From NCBI RefSeq assembly GCF_019139675.1, contig NZ_CP077077.1, forward strand, positions 2,976,001 through 3,040,000: a stretch of DNA of 64,000 nucleotides, given 5' to 3'. Positions 9,607-19,219 of this stretch are shown here, piece after piece; within the stretch, counting starts at the first letter, position 1; each line of letters starts with the position of its first letter. Origin of the DNA: Pseudomonas maumuensis. GTDB lineage: Bacteria > Pseudomonadota > Gammaproteobacteria > Pseudomonadales > Pseudomonadaceae. A program made the translations under genes and the position numbers. The notes under the pieces are model-generated. The model saw only the letters and a program-made list of their open reading frames with translations, was not told where the DNA came from and did no database searches.

Positions 9607-9622
9607 TTGGCACAATTCCCGC
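9607..9622 (+). promoter_or_regulatory. Sigma54 (-24/-12) promoter of the hydroxybutyrate operon
   Basis: TTGGCACAATTCCCGC has GG at 9609-9610 and GC at 9621-9622, exactly ten bases between them, and the strong TGGCAC -24 half. The -12 half (CCGC rather than TTGC) is weaker. It lies 47 bases before the permease ATG and downstream of three matching palindromes. Confidence 0.7.
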
Positions 9623-9668
9623 TAATGGTATTCCAACCATAAAAACAACAGTTGGAGATCCCCTTAGG

Positions 9669-11060
9669 ATGACCGTGCTCATCGCCCTGGCCGCCCTGGC
9701 CCTGCTGATGCTCGCTGCCTACCGCGGCTACAGCGTGATCCTCTTCGCCCCCATCGCCGCCCTCGGCGCGGTGCTGCTCACCGACCCCGCCGCCGTGGCC
9801 CCGGCCTTCACCGGGGTGTTCATGGAGAAAATGGTCGGCTTCATCAAGCTCTACTTCCCGGTGTTCCTGCTCGGCGCGGTGTTCGGCAAGCTGATCGAGC
9901 TGTCGGGCTTCTCGCGCTCGATCGTCGCCGCCGCCATCCGCCTGCTCGGCACCCGCCAGGCAATGCTGGTGATCGTGCTGGTCTGCGCCCTGCTCACCTA
10001 TGGCGGCGTGTCGCTGTTCGTGGTGGTGTTCGCGGTGTATCCGTTTGCCGCCGAGATGTTCCGCCAGAGCGACATCCCCAAGCGACTGATCCCGGCGACC
10101 ATCGCCCTGGGCGCGTTCTCCTTCACCATGGACGCCCTGCCCGGCACACCGCAGATCCAGAACATCATCCCCAGCACTTTCTTCAACACCACCGCCTGGG
10201 CCGCGCCCTGGCTGGGCCTGATCGGCACGTTGTTCGTGTTCAGCGCCGGCATGCTCTACCTGCAACGCCAGCGCAACAAGGCCCAGCGCAAGGGCGAAGG
10301 CTATGGCAGCAACCTGCGCAACGAACCGGAGACCGCCGACGACATCGCCCTGCCCAATCCCTGGCTGGCCCTGGCGCCGCTGCTTCTGGTAGGCGTGATG
10401 AACCTGCTGTTCACCCACTGGATCCCGCAGTGGTACGGCACCAGCCACACCCTGCAACTGCCGGGCATGGCCGCGCCGGTGCAGAGCGACGTGGCCAAGC
10501 TGACGGCGATCTGGGCGGTGCAGGCGGCATTGCTGGTGGGCATCCTGATGGTGCTGGTGTGCGCCTTCGGCACCATTCGCCAGCGCCTGGCCGAAGGCAC
10601 CAAGAGCGCGGTGAGCGGCGCCTTGCTGGCAGCAATGAACACGGCCTCGGAATACGGCTTCGGCGCCGTGATCGCCTCGCTGCCTGGCTTCCTGGTGCTG
10701 GCCGACGCCCTGCGCGGCATCCCCAACCCGCTGGTCAACGAAGCCATCACCGTCACCCTGCTGGCCGGTATCACCGGCTCCGCCTCCGGCGGCATGAGCA
10801 TCGCCCTGGCAGCCATGAGCGACAGTTTCATCGCCGCCGCCAACGCCGCCAACATCCCGCTGGAGGTACTGCACCGGGTCGCCGCCATGGCCAGCGGCGG
10901 CATGGACACCCTGCCGCACAACGGCGCGGTGATCACCTTGCTGGCGGTCACCGGGCTGACCCACCGCGAAGCCTACAAGGACATTTTCGGTATTACCCTG
11001 ATCAAGACCCTGGCCGTGTTCGTGGTCATCGCCACGTTCTACGCCACCGGCATCGTATGA
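9669..11060 (+). CDS. GntP-family permease, probable D-3-hydroxybutyrate transporter
   Basis: A 463-residue polytopic inner-membrane protein with about twelve hydrophobic segments and GntP-family features (VSLFVVVFAVYPFAAEMFR, SASGGMSIALAAM, MASGGMDTLPHNGAVITLLAVTG). It is followed 11 bases later by 3-hydroxybutyrate dehydrogenase and an acetoacetyl-CoA synthetase, so the substrate is most likely D-3-hydroxybutyrate rather than gluconate; a separate gluconate GntP lies at 40.9 kb. Expression is predicted to depend on sigma54. Confidence 0.82.
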   Translation: MTVLIALAALALLMLAAYRGYSVILFAPIAALGAVLLTDPAAVAPAFTGVFMEKMVGFIKLYFPVFLLGAVFGKLIELSGFSRSIVAAAIRLLGTRQAMLVIVLVCALLTYGGVSLFVVVFAVYPFAAEMFRQSDIPKRLIPATIALGAFSFTMDALPGTPQIQNIIPSTFFNTTAWAAPWLGLIGTLFVFSAGMLYLQRQRNKAQRKGEGYGSNLRNEPETADDIALPNPWLALAPLLLVGVMNLLFTHWIPQWYGTSHTLQLPGMAAPVQSDVAKLTAIWAVQAALLVGILMVLVCAFGTIRQRLAEGTKSAVSGALLAAMNTASEYGFGAVIASLPGFLVLADALRGIPNPLVNEAITVTLLAGITGSASGGMSIALAAMSDSFIAAANAANIPLEVLHRVAAMASGGMDTLPHNGAVITLLAVTGLTHREAYKDIFGITLIKTLAVFVVIATFYATGIV

Positions 11061-11071
11061 AGGAGAAAGGC

Positions 11072-11842
11072 ATGACGCTCAAAGGCAAGACCGCACTGGT
11101 CACCGGTTCCACCAGCGGCATCGGCTTGGGAATCGCCCAGGTGCTGGCCGAGGCCGGCGCCGACATCCTGCTCAATGGTTTCGGCGACCCGGCCGCGGCC
11201 ATCGCCGAAATCAAGCGGTACGGGGTCAAGGTCGCCCATCATCCCGCCGACCTGTCCGACGTGGCGCAGATCGAGCAGATGTTCGCCCTGGCCGAGCGCG
11301 AGTTCGGCGCGGTCGACATCCTCGTCAACAATGCCGGCATCCAGCATGTGGCGCCGGTCGAGCAGTTTCCGCTGGAGGCCTGGGACAAGATCATCGCCCT
11401 GAACCTCTCGGCGGTGTTCCATGGCAGCCGCCTGGTGTTGCCAGGCATGCGCACACGCGGCTGGGGGCGGATCGTCAATATCGCCTCGGTGCATGGCCTG
11501 GTGGGCTCCACCGGCAAAGCCGCCTACGTCGCCGCCAAGCATGGCGTGGTCGGTCTGACCAAGGTGATCGGCCTGGAGACCGCCACCAGCAACGTCACCT
11601 GCAACGCCATCTGCCCGGGGTGGGTACTGACCCCGCTGGTGCAGAAGCAGATCGATGACCGCGCCGCCAGCGGTGGCGATGCCCAGCAGGCGCAACACGA
11701 CCTGCTGGCCGAGAAGCAGCCCTCGCTGGCCTTCGTCACCCCCCGCCACCTCGGCGAACTGGTGCTGTTCCTGTGCAGCGAGGCCGGTAGCCAGGTCCGT
11801 GGGGCCGCCTGGAACGTCGATGGCGGCTGGCTCGCCCAGTAA
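11072..11842 (+). CDS. hbdH: D-3-hydroxybutyrate dehydrogenase (SDR family)
   Basis: A 256-residue short-chain dehydrogenase that oxidises 3-hydroxybutyrate to acetoacetate with NAD+. Visible motifs are TGSTSGIG (11-18), NNAG (86-89), catalytic Ser near 139 and Tyr152-x3-Lys156, and the C-terminal WNVDGGWLAQ. The start has AGGAG eight bases upstream. It shares the operon with the upstream permease, and its product feeds the acetoacetyl-CoA synthetase downstream. Confidence 0.92.
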   Translation: MTLKGKTALVTGSTSGIGLGIAQVLAEAGADILLNGFGDPAAAIAEIKRYGVKVAHHPADLSDVAQIEQMFALAEREFGAVDILVNNAGIQHVAPVEQFPLEAWDKIIALNLSAVFHGSRLVLPGMRTRGWGRIVNIASVHGLVGSTGKAAYVAAKHGVVGLTKVIGLETATSNVTCNAICPGWVLTPLVQKQIDDRAASGGDAQQAQHDLLAEKQPSLAFVTPRHLGELVLFLCSEAGSQVRGAAWNVDGGWLAQ

Positions 11843-11861
11843 AGGCTAGAGTGGAACAAGA

Positions 11862-11891
11862 CGAGCCCGCTTCTGTACAGGGGCGGGCTCG
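11862..11891 (+). other. GC-rich hairpin between hbdH and acetoacetyl-CoA synthetase
   Basis: CGAGCCCGC (11862-11870) pairs with GCGGGCTCG (11883-11891) around a 12-base loop. No T run follows, so it is more likely an mRNA processing or partial termination element than a full terminator. Confidence 0.45.
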
Positions 11892-11931
11892 CACCGCGAC
11901 AAGACTCTCCGCCCTGACCGAGACTCCCGGC

Positions 11932-13881
11932 ATGAACGACGTACTCTGGCGCCCCACCGCCACCCAGATCGAAGCCAGCCGGATGGACGCCTTCCGTCGT
12001 CGCGTCAACCGGCGCTTCAACCTTCAGCTCGATGACTACGCCGCGCTGCACCGCTGGAGCATCGAGCAGCGCCCGCAATTCTGGCAAACCCTCGCCGAAT
12101 ACTTCCATGTGCAGTGGCACACGCCGCCGTCGAGCATCCTCGAGGAAGGCGAACACATGGCCGATGCGCGCTGGTTCCGCGGCGCCACCCTGAACTTCGC
12201 CGAACATCTGCTGCAGCGCCGCGACGACCGCCCGGCCGTGATAGCCGTGCGCGAGGACGGCAGCCGCCACAGCCTCACCCACAATCAACTGGCTGCGCAG
12301 GTCGCCGGCTTGCAGCAGGCCTTTCGTCAGGCCGGGATCGCGCCGGGCGATCGTATCGCTGCGGTCATGCCCAACACTTGGGAAACCCTGGTGGCCATGC
12401 TCGCCGCCACCAGCCTCGGCGCGGTCTGGTCCAGTTGCTCGCCGGAGTTCGGCAGCCACGGCATCATCGACCGCTTCGGCCAGATCGCCCCTCGGCTGCT
12501 GGTGGTTTGCGCCGGTTATCAATATGCCGGGAAGGTCATCGACCAGGTCGAGAAGATCAACCAGGTCGTGGCCCAGCTACCGAGCGTCGAGCAGTTGCTG
12601 GTGGTGCCGCATACCCGGCCGCAGACCCGCGCCGATGAGTTCACCGGCAAGCCGACGTCCCTGTGGGCCGATTACTTCACGCCCGGCGGGACGCCGACCT
12701 TCGCCGCGCTGCCCTTCGATCATCCGCTGTATATTCTGTATTCCAGCGGCACCACCGGCGTGCCCAAGTGCATCGTCCACCGCGCCGGTGGCGTGCTGCT
12801 GCAGCACCTCAAGGAGCACGGCCTGCACAACGACCTCAAGGCCGACGATGTGCTGTTCTACTACACCACCTGTGGCTGGATGATGTGGAACTGGCTGGCC
12901 AGCGGGCTGGCGGTCGGCGCTACCTTGGTGCTGTATGACGGCTCGCCGTTTCACCCCGGGCCCGAGCGTTTGCTCGACCTGATCGACGCCGAAGGCATCC
13001 GCGTCTTCGGCACCAGCCCCAAGTACCTCGCCGCCCTGGAGCAGGCCGCTGTGGAGCCGGCGAAAACCCATGGCCTGAGCAGCCTGCGCCTGATCCTTTG
13101 CACCGGCTCGCCGTTGTCGCCCCACAGCTACGACTATGTCTACGCCAAGGTAAAGGCCGACGTGTGCCTGGCCTCGATGTCCGGGGGCACCGATATCGTC
13201 GCCTGCTTCGTGGCCGGCAACCCGCTGCTGCCGGTGCGCCGTGGCGAAATCGCCGGCAAGGGCCTGGGCATGGCGGTGGAAGTCTGGGACGAACGGCGCC
13301 AGCCGATCAGCGGCGCGAAAGGCGAGCTGGTCTGCGTGCATCCCTTCCCCTCGATGCCGCTCGGCTTTTGGGGCGACACTGACGGCCAGCGTTACCATGA
13401 CGCGTACTTCAGCCAGTTCCAAGGTGTCTGGTGCCAGGGCGACTACGCCGAGCAGGTGCCTGGCGGCGGGCTGGTCATCCATGGCCGCTCCGACGCCGTG
13501 CTCAATCCCGGCGGCGTGCGTATCGGCACCGCCGAGATCTACCGCCAGGTGGAAAAGGTCGAGGAGGTGCTGGAAAGCGTGGCCATCGGCCAGGACTGGC
13601 ACGACGATGTGCGCGTGGTGCTGTTCGTGCGCCTGCGCGACGGCCTGCAGCTCGACGAGGCCCTCAGCCTGCGTATCCGCCAAGTGATTCGCCAATACAC
13701 CACGCCGCGCCACGTGCCGGCGGTGATCGTCCAGGTCAGCGACATCCCGCGCACTCTCAGCGGCAAGCTGGTGGAGCTGGCGATCCGCGACGTGGTGCAT
13801 GGCCGGCCGGTGAAGAACACCGATGCCCTGGGCAACCCCGAGGCGCTGCAGCAGTTCCGCGACCGCCCGGAGTTACGCTGA
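11932..13881 (+). CDS. aacS: Acetoacetyl-CoA synthetase
   Basis: A 649-residue adenylate-forming ligase that converts acetoacetate, ATP and CoA to acetoacetyl-CoA. The AMP-binding motif YSSGTTGVPKCIVH is present, with the family motifs TCGWMMWNWL, ASMSGGTDIVACF and the C-terminal lysine region RTLSGKLVELAIRDVVHG. Length agrees with AacS enzymes (about 650 residues). The ATG at 11932 lies after a hairpin; the frame extends upstream to 11851 but that part is the hairpin itself. With hbdH and the permease it completes uptake and activation of hydroxybutyrate. Confidence 0.92.
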   Translation: MNDVLWRPTATQIEASRMDAFRRRVNRRFNLQLDDYAALHRWSIEQRPQFWQTLAEYFHVQWHTPPSSILEEGEHMADARWFRGATLNFAEHLLQRRDDRPAVIAVREDGSRHSLTHNQLAAQVAGLQQAFRQAGIAPGDRIAAVMPNTWETLVAMLAATSLGAVWSSCSPEFGSHGIIDRFGQIAPRLLVVCAGYQYAGKVIDQVEKINQVVAQLPSVEQLLVVPHTRPQTRADEFTGKPTSLWADYFTPGGTPTFAALPFDHPLYILYSSGTTGVPKCIVHRAGGVLLQHLKEHGLHNDLKADDVLFYYTTCGWMMWNWLASGLAVGATLVLYDGSPFHPGPERLLDLIDAEGIRVFGTSPKYLAALEQAAVEPAKTHGLSSLRLILCTGSPLSPHSYDYVYAKVKADVCLASMSGGTDIVACFVAGNPLLPVRRGEIAGKGLGMAVEVWDERRQPISGAKGELVCVHPFPSMPLGFWGDTDGQRYHDAYFSQFQGVWCQGDYAEQVPGGGLVIHGRSDAVLNPGGVRIGTAEIYRQVEKVEEVLESVAIGQDWHDDVRVVLFVRLRDGLQLDEALSLRIRQVIRQYTTPRHVPAVIVQVSDIPRTLSGKLVELAIRDVVHGRPVKNTDALGNPEALQQFRDRPELR

Positions 13882-13911
13882 GGGCGACATCAGGCATAAT
13901 GTCGCCCTTTT
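13881..13911 (+). terminator. Intrinsic terminator after acetoacetyl-CoA synthetase
   Basis: AGGGCGACAT (13881-13890) pairs perfectly with ATGTCGCCCT (13899-13908) across an 8-base loop and is followed by TTTT. It begins at the last base of the stop codon, so it ends the ketone-body operon. Confidence 0.85.
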
Positions 13912-13933
13912 GCCCCGAAGCACAGGTAACCCC

Positions 13934-14209
13934 ATGAAAGCCCAAGCCCGCCACATCCTGGTCAAGACCGCTGACGAAGCCGAGAAGCTCAAGCAGCGCA
14001 TCGCCAACGGCGAGGCCTTCGACGTGCTGGCGAAGAAGTTCTCCACCTGCCCCTCCGGCAAGCGCGGCGGCGATCTGGGTGAAGTGCGGCCCGGCCAGAT
14101 GGTCGGCGCCATCGACCAGGTGATCTTCAAGAAGCCCCTGCGCGTGGTCCACGGGCCGATCAAGAGCAAGTTCGGTTACCACCTGGTGCAGACGTTCTAC
14201 CGCGACTGA
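13934..14209 (+). CDS. ppiC: Peptidyl-prolyl cis-trans isomerase C (second parvulin)
   Basis: A 91-residue cytoplasmic parvulin with the same signature as the copy at 3630 ([37 protein letters not shown]), but clearly diverged. The ATG at 13934 follows AGGTAACCCC. It overlaps the convergent chemoreceptor gene by 13 bases at the 3' end. Confidence 0.9.
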   Translation: MKAQARHILVKTADEAEKLKQRIANGEAFDVLAKKFSTCPSGKRGGDLGEVRPGQMVGAIDQVIFKKPLRVVHGPIKSKFGYHLVQTFYRD

Positions 14210-15357
14210 GCCTCATCGGCGCGTCGCCTTTGCAGCAGCGCCGGCGACTGCTCGCCACTGGCGACCACGCGCTCCAAGCCTTCCTGCACGGCAAGGCTGG
14301 CGCTCTCCATATCAGCTACGGCCTTGAGCATCGCTGCGGCATCGCCGCTGACATAGGCATCGATGGCATCGAATGCGCAGCGGTGTACCGCGGCGTGGGG
14401 CGCGTCGATGTCCTTGTACCCCGCAAGATGCGCATAGTGCAGGGCCCCGTCCCCCTCGCGATACCACTTGCCCAGGCGGCAGCGGGTGTGGTCGGTGAAG
14501 TCCGCGCCGCGCTCCTGCGAGACCCCGAACAACACCTTGTAGACGCGAAACTTGTAGATCAGGTGATCGAGCTTGGCCAGCTCACAGAAACTGCGCAGCG
14601 CCGACACCGATGCCGAACCTTCGGCCACCGTCGACATGTCCAGCAACTGGCGCATGGTACTGGCCGCGGACTGACCGACTCCGCTGTACGATGACGAATG
14701 CTCGGCCAGGCTGGCGATATGCCCGCGGCTTTGCGCACTGTCGGCACGAATGGCCGAGACCAGCGTACCGATCTCGGCGGTGGCTTCCGCCGTGCGCCTG
14801 GCCAAGGTTCTGACCTCATCGGCCACCACGGCGAAACCGCGCCCTGCGTCCCCGGCCCGCGCCGCCTCGATGGCCGCGTTCAAAGCGAGCAGGTTGGTCT
14901 GGTCCGCCACCTCGCGGATAATCTCCAGCACACCGCCGACCTGCTGAGCCTGATGATCGAGCCTGCCGACCTTCTCCGACGCCTCGCCGGAGGCATCGGC
15001 CAATTGCTCGAGGTTGGTCGCGATCGCGTCGATGCTGGCCTGGTTGCTGCTAGCGATGCCCTGGATGCGGATGGCGTACTGCCTTTCCTGCTCCATGCTG
15101 TGGGCGAGGCTGGCGAACGAAGTCTGGGTCATTTCCAGGGAGTGCGAGAACGCCGAGAGGTTGCCGGCCAGGTGGGCGAGCACCTGGTTCTCCCGCGCCA
15201 GTTCCGTGGCCCTCGATTCCGCCTCGTTGGCGCGCTGCTCCGACGCCAGCAGCTGTGAGCGGGTACGCTCGAGGGCGAGATTCAGCTCGTTGATCTGCGG
15301 GTCTTGCCGACCTGCCTTGCTCCACCACTTCACACCACGCTCCCGGGACTCACCCAC
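14197..15357 (-). CDS. Soluble methyl-accepting chemotaxis protein with C-terminal CZB domain
   Basis: Up to 386 residues with no membrane segment. An N-terminal coiled coil (about 18-60) leads into an MCP signalling hairpin with the conserved tip [35 protein letters not shown]. The C-terminal part is a chemoreceptor zinc-binding (CZB) domain with [16 protein letters not shown] and HAAVH, the usual His/Cys zinc ligands. Such receptors report zinc or hypochlorite to a Che array. The frame opens with GTG at 15357; the GTG at 15333 has a better-placed GGGAG and is an equally likely start. Confidence 0.85.
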   Translation of the reverse strand: MGESRERGVKWWSKAGRQDPQINELNLALERTRSQLLASEQRANEAESRATELARENQVLAHLAGNLSAFSHSLEMTQTSFASLAHSMEQERQYAIRIQGIASSNQASIDAIATNLEQLADASGEASEKVGRLDHQAQQVGGVLEIIREVADQTNLLALNAAIEAARAGDAGRGFAVVADEVRTLARRTAEATAEIGTLVSAIRADSAQSRGHIASLAEHSSSYSGVGQSAASTMRQLLDMSTVAEGSASVSALRSFCELAKLDHLIYKFRVYKVLFGVSQERGADFTDHTRCRLGKWYREGDGALHYAHLAGYKDIDAPHAAVHRCAFDAIDAYVSGDAAAMLKAVADMESASLAVQEGLERVVASGEQSPALLQRRRADEAQSR

Positions 15358-15662
15358 CGCTTGTCACCCGACCGAAGACATCCGGGCAGAAACACCTAAC
15401 GTTCTCAGCAAGCCGAGGCCCGCACAAGGCTCAGTTGCACAGAAAAACTACGGATCAGCCGATTGCCCGGCACGGCGCTTTCCCTGGCTTGGCGTATCCG
15501 CCAGCGTCGACTAATCGATTGTTTGCTCCGAGAAATATGGCCGGCACGTGGCCACCTGACAGTTTTGCCAGTTGTCCTGAGTAGCGCGTTTCCCTACAAG
15601 TCGCATAGGGCCGGGCCAACTCTGGGGCACCGGGCTTCCCGACCGGAAATGGAGATCTGCCG
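15358..15662. other. Intergenic region before the autotransporter gene
   Basis: Divergent promoter space of about 300 bases. No convincing ORF or RNA gene was seen. The only local symmetry noticed is GACA..TGTC (15562-15580). The autotransporter start has AATGGAGATCTGCCG in front, i.e. a GGAG ribosome site. Confidence 0.4.
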
Positions 15663-17951
15663 ATGCGCCGCACCTACCTGCTCACTCCTGCCTCCTTGCT
15701 GATGCTTGTCATGCCTTCGCACGCATTCTGCGCCTCACTGACGGTGGCCCCGGGCGATGTACTTGGCGCTGTCGTGCAAACCCCGGATATCGATACGTTC
15801 ACCATGACCGGCGGTACGCTGCAATCGCTGAACCAAGGTCAGGGATACGACGAATTCACCATGTCCGACGGACGCATCATCGGTGCCTTCGAAGACGGCG
15901 ACAGGGCGATCTTCAGTGGCGGTCGTATCGGCCGGGTCGACCTGAAGCTCGCCGACAACTACTTCGAAATGTCCCAGGACTCCGCGGTGCAGACCAGCAT
16001 CGATGGCAACCTGGTGAGCGGCTTCGGTAAAGACACCATCATCCTGCGCGGCGGCACTATCGGCGGCAACATCAGCACCAGTGGCGGCGTGGACAACATC
16101 AGCATCAGCGGCGGCAACCTGCTCGGCAATGTTCTGACGAGCGCGGGAGACGACGTCTTCACCTGGTCCGGCGGCAGCATCGGCGGGCGAGTCGACATGG
16201 GCATCGGCAATGACCAAGCGACCATCGTCGGCCTGGGCCCGGCTAGCCTCACCGTCACCCTCGATGGCGGCGAGGGTAGCGACGCGCTGCGCTTCGGCGG
16301 CAGTCGGATCATCAATGGCGAGCGCTATGTCAACTGGGAAACCATCGAGCTCACCCGCGACAGCCGCCTCGCGCTGGACGACACCCTGACACTTGGCGAT
16401 GCCGTCAGCGGCAGCGGTTCACTGGTTATCGACGCGACGAGCACGTTGTCCTCCCGACAGGGCAACGTCTCGGCATTCACTGCCGGGCAAAATGCCTCGC
16501 TGCGCAACGCTGGCACCCTCGATCTGGGCACTGGCAACGACGCCCAGGGCCGCTTGACGATCATCGGCAATTACCAGGGCGACAATGGCCTGTTGCGACT
16601 CAACAGTGTGCTGGCCGGCGACAACGCGCCCTCCGATCGTCTGGTGGTCAGCCAAGGCACCCTCACCGGCAACACACGCGTGGAAGTCAACAACCTCGGT
16701 GGCGCCGGTGCCGTCACCACGCAAGACGGCATCCAGGTGGTCGAGGCCCGCCAGGGTGCGACGAGCAGCGATACTGCCTTCGTGCAGACCCAGACATTGT
16801 CGGCCGGTGCCTATGACTATCGCCTGTTCAAGGGCGGCGTGACCGCCGGCTCGGAAAACAGCTGGTACCTGCGTTCCTCACTGGTCGCGCCACCTGCGCC
16901 GACTCCGGGAGAACCAGCCATTACACCGCCAGTGGCGGCTCCCGCGCCCGGTCAACCCGACCTTCCCACCCCGGTGGCCGGCGAAAATCTCCCCCTCTAC
17001 CGCCCGGAAGTGCCGGTATATGCCGCAGCGCCAAGGGGCGCCGCGATCATCGCACGGCAAGCACTGGGCACCTTCCACCAACGCCAGGGCGATCAGCGTC
17101 TGCTCTCCAGCCAGGGCCCCCTGCCGGCCAGCTGGGGCCAGGCCTACGGCGGTGCGTTGCGCCAGCAGTGGAGCGGTACCGTCAGCCCAAGCCTGGATGG
17201 CGACCTGTATGGCTTCAAGGTGGGCCAGGACCTCTACGCCAAGGTCGCTGAGAACGGCTATCGCCAGCAAGCAGGCGTGTATGTCAGCCACAGTCGCCTC
17301 GATGCAGACGTCAAGGGCTTTGCCCTGGCCAAGCAGGATCGCAGCGTCGGTGACCTGAAGCTCGACGGCGACAGCGTCGGCGTCTACTGGACCCTTGTCG
17401 GCCCCCAGCGCTGGTACCTGGACACCGTATTGCAATACACCGACCTCGATGGCCGGGCCCGTTCGGACCGAGGCGACAAACTTGACCTCGACGGCCATGC
17501 CTGGACCGCCTCGGTGGAGTCCGGCTACCCCATCGCCCTGTCCGAGCGCTGGACACTGGAGCCGCAAGCGCAGCTGATTGCACAGAAAGTCGCGCTAGAC
17601 AGCGCCGCCGACAGCGTCTCGCGCATCAGCCACGATGCCCAGGTGGAACTGACCGGACGCTTGGGTGTGCGCCTGGAGGGCGCCTTCAGCGGTGGCGGCA
17701 CTCGACTTCTGCAACCGTACGCACAAATCAACCTTTGGCATGGCGACGGAGGCCGCGACACCCTGACCTTCGATGATGTGGACAAGATCAAGACCGACTA
17801 CCGCTACACCTCGGTGCAGCTCGAAGGCGGCCTGGTTGCACAGGTCAACCAGTCATTGAGCCTGCATGGCGGCGTGCAGTACAGCAGCAACCTCGACAGC
17901 CGCCAGCAGGAGGCCAGCGGTGTCAACCTGGGCGTGCGCTGGCAGTACTAG
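15663..17951 (+). CDS. Autotransporter (type Va) with pertactin-like passenger
   Basis: A 762-residue outer-membrane protein. Residues 1-24 are a signal peptide. The passenger (about 25-410) is built of short Gly/Asn/Asp-rich turns such as GGTIGGNI, SGGVDNISISGGN and SGGSIGGRVDMGIGNDQ, typical of a right-handed beta-helix. A proline-rich linker (about 411-440) precedes a C-terminal beta-barrel (about 490-762) ending Val-Arg-Trp-Gln-Tyr. No protease or lipase triad is evident, so adhesion or surface structure is more likely than enzymatic activity. The passenger is short for the family. Confidence 0.85.
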   Translation: MRRTYLLTPASLLMLVMPSHAFCASLTVAPGDVLGAVVQTPDIDTFTMTGGTLQSLNQGQGYDEFTMSDGRIIGAFEDGDRAIFSGGRIGRVDLKLADNYFEMSQDSAVQTSIDGNLVSGFGKDTIILRGGTIGGNISTSGGVDNISISGGNLLGNVLTSAGDDVFTWSGGSIGGRVDMGIGNDQATIVGLGPASLTVTLDGGEGSDALRFGGSRIINGERYVNWETIELTRDSRLALDDTLTLGDAVSGSGSLVIDATSTLSSRQGNVSAFTAGQNASLRNAGTLDLGTGNDAQGRLTIIGNYQGDNGLLRLNSVLAGDNAPSDRLVVSQGTLTGNTRVEVNNLGGAGAVTTQDGIQVVEARQGATSSDTAFVQTQTLSAGAYDYRLFKGGVTAGSENSWYLRSSLVAPPAPTPGEPAITPPVAAPAPGQPDLPTPVAGENLPLYRPEVPVYAAAPRGAAIIARQALGTFHQRQGDQRLLSSQGPLPASWGQAYGGALRQQWSGTVSPSLDGDLYGFKVGQDLYAKVAENGYRQQAGVYVSHSRLDADVKGFALAKQDRSVGDLKLDGDSVGVYWTLVGPQRWYLDTVLQYTDLDGRARSDRGDKLDLDGHAWTASVESGYPIALSERWTLEPQAQLIAQKVALDSAADSVSRISHDAQVELTGRLGVRLEGAFSGGGTRLLQPYAQINLWHGDGGRDTLTFDDVDKIKTDYRYTSVQLEGGLVAQVNQSLSLHGGVQYSSNLDSRQQEASGVNLGVRWQY

Positions 17952-18571
17952 CGACGCGCCGCGAGCAACCCGAGCCCGGCGCAACCGAGCAGCGAAGCAC
18001 TGACCCGGTTGAACATACGCCGTGGTCCGGGCCGTTCGAACCAGCGCTGCAAGTACGCGCCAAGCCCGGCATAGATGGCGATGGCCGCCCACTCCAGCAA
18101 CAGGAACAGCACGCCCAAGTGCAGGAACTGTTCACTGACCGGGGTAGCGCTGCCCACGGTGACGAACTGCGGCAGGAACGCGGTAAAGATCAGGATGGCC
18201 TTAGGATTGCCCGCCGCCACCCAGAACTCCTGGCGCGCCAGTTTCCAGGCGCCGCAAGGCTGCTCGCCGGCCACCGCCGTCTCGCCGACCGGTGCCCGCC
18301 ACAGCTGCCAAGCGATATAGAACAGGTAACCCGCGCCCAGCACCTTTATCGCCAGGAACAGGTACTCGCTGGTATGCAGCACCACGGCCAGGCCCATCGC
18401 GGCGAGGGCGATCATGCCGCTGAAGGCGAGCAGGCGCCCGGCACCGGCCACGCAGGCGGTGCGCAGGCCATAACGGCTGGCATTGTGCAGGGACAGCAGG
18501 TTGTTGGGGCCCGGCGCCATGTTCAGGGCGAAACAGGCGGGGATGAACAGCAGTAGGCTCGACAGGTCCAT
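17948..18571 (-). CDS. LysE/RhtB-family amino-acid exporter
   Basis: A 207-residue inner-membrane protein with about six hydrophobic segments. The N-terminal MAPGPNNLLSLHNASRYGLRT and the central FWVAAGNPKAILIFTAFLPQF are the LysE/RhtB family motifs for homoserine, threonine or other amino-acid efflux. The substrate cannot be specified. Its stop overlaps the convergent autotransporter stop by four bases. Confidence 0.9.
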   Translation of the reverse strand: MDLSSLLLFIPACFALNMAPGPNNLLSLHNASRYGLRTACVAGAGRLLAFSGMIALAAMGLAVVLHTSEYLFLAIKVLGAGYLFYIAWQLWRAPVGETAVAGEQPCGAWKLARQEFWVAAGNPKAILIFTAFLPQFVTVGSATPVSEQFLHLGVLFLLLEWAAIAIYAGLGAYLQRWFERPGPRRMFNRVSASLLGCAGLGLLAARR

Positions 18572-18787
18572 TCTTGTTCTCCTTGCAGGAGCGGCCAGCC
18601 TCGCGGCTGCCTGCCCATCGCGTCAAGCACAGCCAGCAGGCAAATGGCCGGAACAGTGGCCAGCGGTTAGGCTGGCGCTTTGCGCACACCCACGCCGCCT
18701 GCCATGGCCGCGCCTGCTACAAGCCACACAGCCATCCGACCTTTTCCATCGGTGCAGTGGATGCCGGGGCGCACGCCTGCGAATGCC

Positions 18788-19207
18788 TCAGGCCTTGATG
18801 ACGATGGTGTGCGCCAGCATGTCACCGAGACGCTTGCGTGAACCGAAAAAGATGAAGATCCAGTCGAGAATGCTGAGGAACGGCGTAGTGATATTGCGCA
18901 CGAAAGACTGGGCGATGGTGCAATTCAGGTAGCTGCGCTCATCGACCACGCAGATCCCCAGCAGTTTCTTGCCCACGCTCTGCCCATTGGGCAAGGCATC
19001 GGAAAACAGGTAGTAGGCCAGCGGCGCGCCAAAGCTGATCCAGACGCTGATCTGCTCGGACAGCTGGAGGAACTCGACGACACTGAAGGTCACGAAGAAG
19101 ATGGCATAGGTGACCAGCACATCGATCATCTGCCCGCCCCAGCGGCGTCCCAAGCCTGCGAGGTTGCTGGGTTTCCGGTAGGCAGCCGGGGTTTCGGTAG
19201 TGCTCAT
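18788..19207 (-). CDS. RDD-family membrane protein
   Basis: A 139-residue protein with an N-terminal RRWGGQMIDVLVTYAIFF segment (RDD-type Arg...Asp), further hydrophobic segments, and NGQSVGKKLLGICVVDE, the second conserved block of the family. Function is unknown; some members act in ion or solute exchange. I chose the ATG at 19207, as the frame upstream shows no similarity to the family. Confidence 0.82.
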   Translation of the reverse strand: MSTTETPAAYRKPSNLAGLGRRWGGQMIDVLVTYAIFFVTFSVVEFLQLSEQISVWISFGAPLAYYLFSDALPNGQSVGKKLLGICVVDERSYLNCTIAQSFVRNITTPFLSILDWIFIFFGSRKRLGDMLAHTIVIKA

Positions 19208-19219
19208 GAGTCCATTCCA

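Noticed and set aside
9591..10964. 457-codon minus-strand frame opposite the hydroxybutyrate permease
   Set aside because: Composition (Gln/His/Gly rich) is that of an antisense shadow; the plus-strand frame has clear membrane helices.
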